Both the position numbers and the translations under genes were made by a program. Shown here piece after piece: positions 22,399 to 22,403 of a DNA stretch of 22,403 nt (positions are counted from its first letter, which is position 1; each line of letters begins with the position of its first letter). The notes below the pieces were generated by a model, which did not search any database, was not told the DNA's origin, and worked only from the letters and a program-made list of their open reading frames with translations. Location of the stretch: positions 1 to 22,403 of the forward strand of contig CASFFI010000072.1 in NCBI GenBank assembly GCA_949293925.1, given 5' to 3'. Origin of the DNA: an uncultured Christensenella sp. GTDB taxonomy: Bacteria; Bacillota; Clostridia; Christensenellales; UBA1242.

Positions 22399-22403
22399 AA
22401 AAA

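Overview
The window is a low-GC, AT-rich housekeeping segment of a Gram-positive (Bacillota-type) bacterium. Gene order is that of Firmicutes: rpoB-rpoC, then rpsL-rpsG-fusA-tuf, and later pgk-tpiA-gpmI followed by secG-rnr. The bias to TAA/TAG stops, strong AGGAGG-type ribosome sites, sigma-A promoters with extended -10 elements and 17-bp spacers, and a BspA-type leucine-rich surface protein all suggest an uncultured, gut-type clostridial lineage. The exact taxon is inference. No rRNA, tRNA, insertion sequence, phage gene or CRISPR array was seen.

Layout. 1-4051: the end of rpoB and all of rpoC, closed by a terminator that begins in the rpoC stop codon. 4200-6070: an insertion between rpoC and rpsL, where many Firmicutes carry an L7Ae-type gene. 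It holds an unrecognised 127-aa gene with its own promoter and terminator, then a two-gene unit (a HicB-like protein and an unrecognised 173-aa protein). 6071-11175: a long AT-rich spacer, a near-consensus promoter with a structured leader, then rpsL-rpsG-fusA, and tuf with its own promoter and a strong terminator. 11438-13495: a free-standing gene for a membrane-anchored leucine-rich surface protein. 13560-14851: trpS behind what looks like a complete ribosome-mediated attenuator, with an 11-residue leader peptide carrying two adjacent Trp codons, a terminator, and a competing antiterminator helix. 14940-15585: a 58-aa two-helix membrane protein on the minus strand, divergent from an ArsR-family regulator. 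15608-19068: the glycolytic operon pgk-tpiA-gpmI. 19084-22403: a 73-aa membrane protein and rnr, both of which appear to be transcribed without a leader, with secG between them; a 16-bp tandem repeat runs off the end of rnr.

How the parts fit. Most of the window serves transcription (RNA polymerase), translation (S12, S7, EF-G, EF-Tu, TrpRS), lower glycolysis, protein export and RNA decay. The most notable regulatory feature is the trp-codon attenuator, in front of a TrpRS that looks like the auxiliary 'TrpRS II' type rather than the Bacillus type. The predicted leaderless genes, the ArsR/small membrane protein pair and the HicB-like/unknown pair are secondary points of interest. All functional calls rest on reading the sequence by eye and on remembered family motifs; no database search was run.
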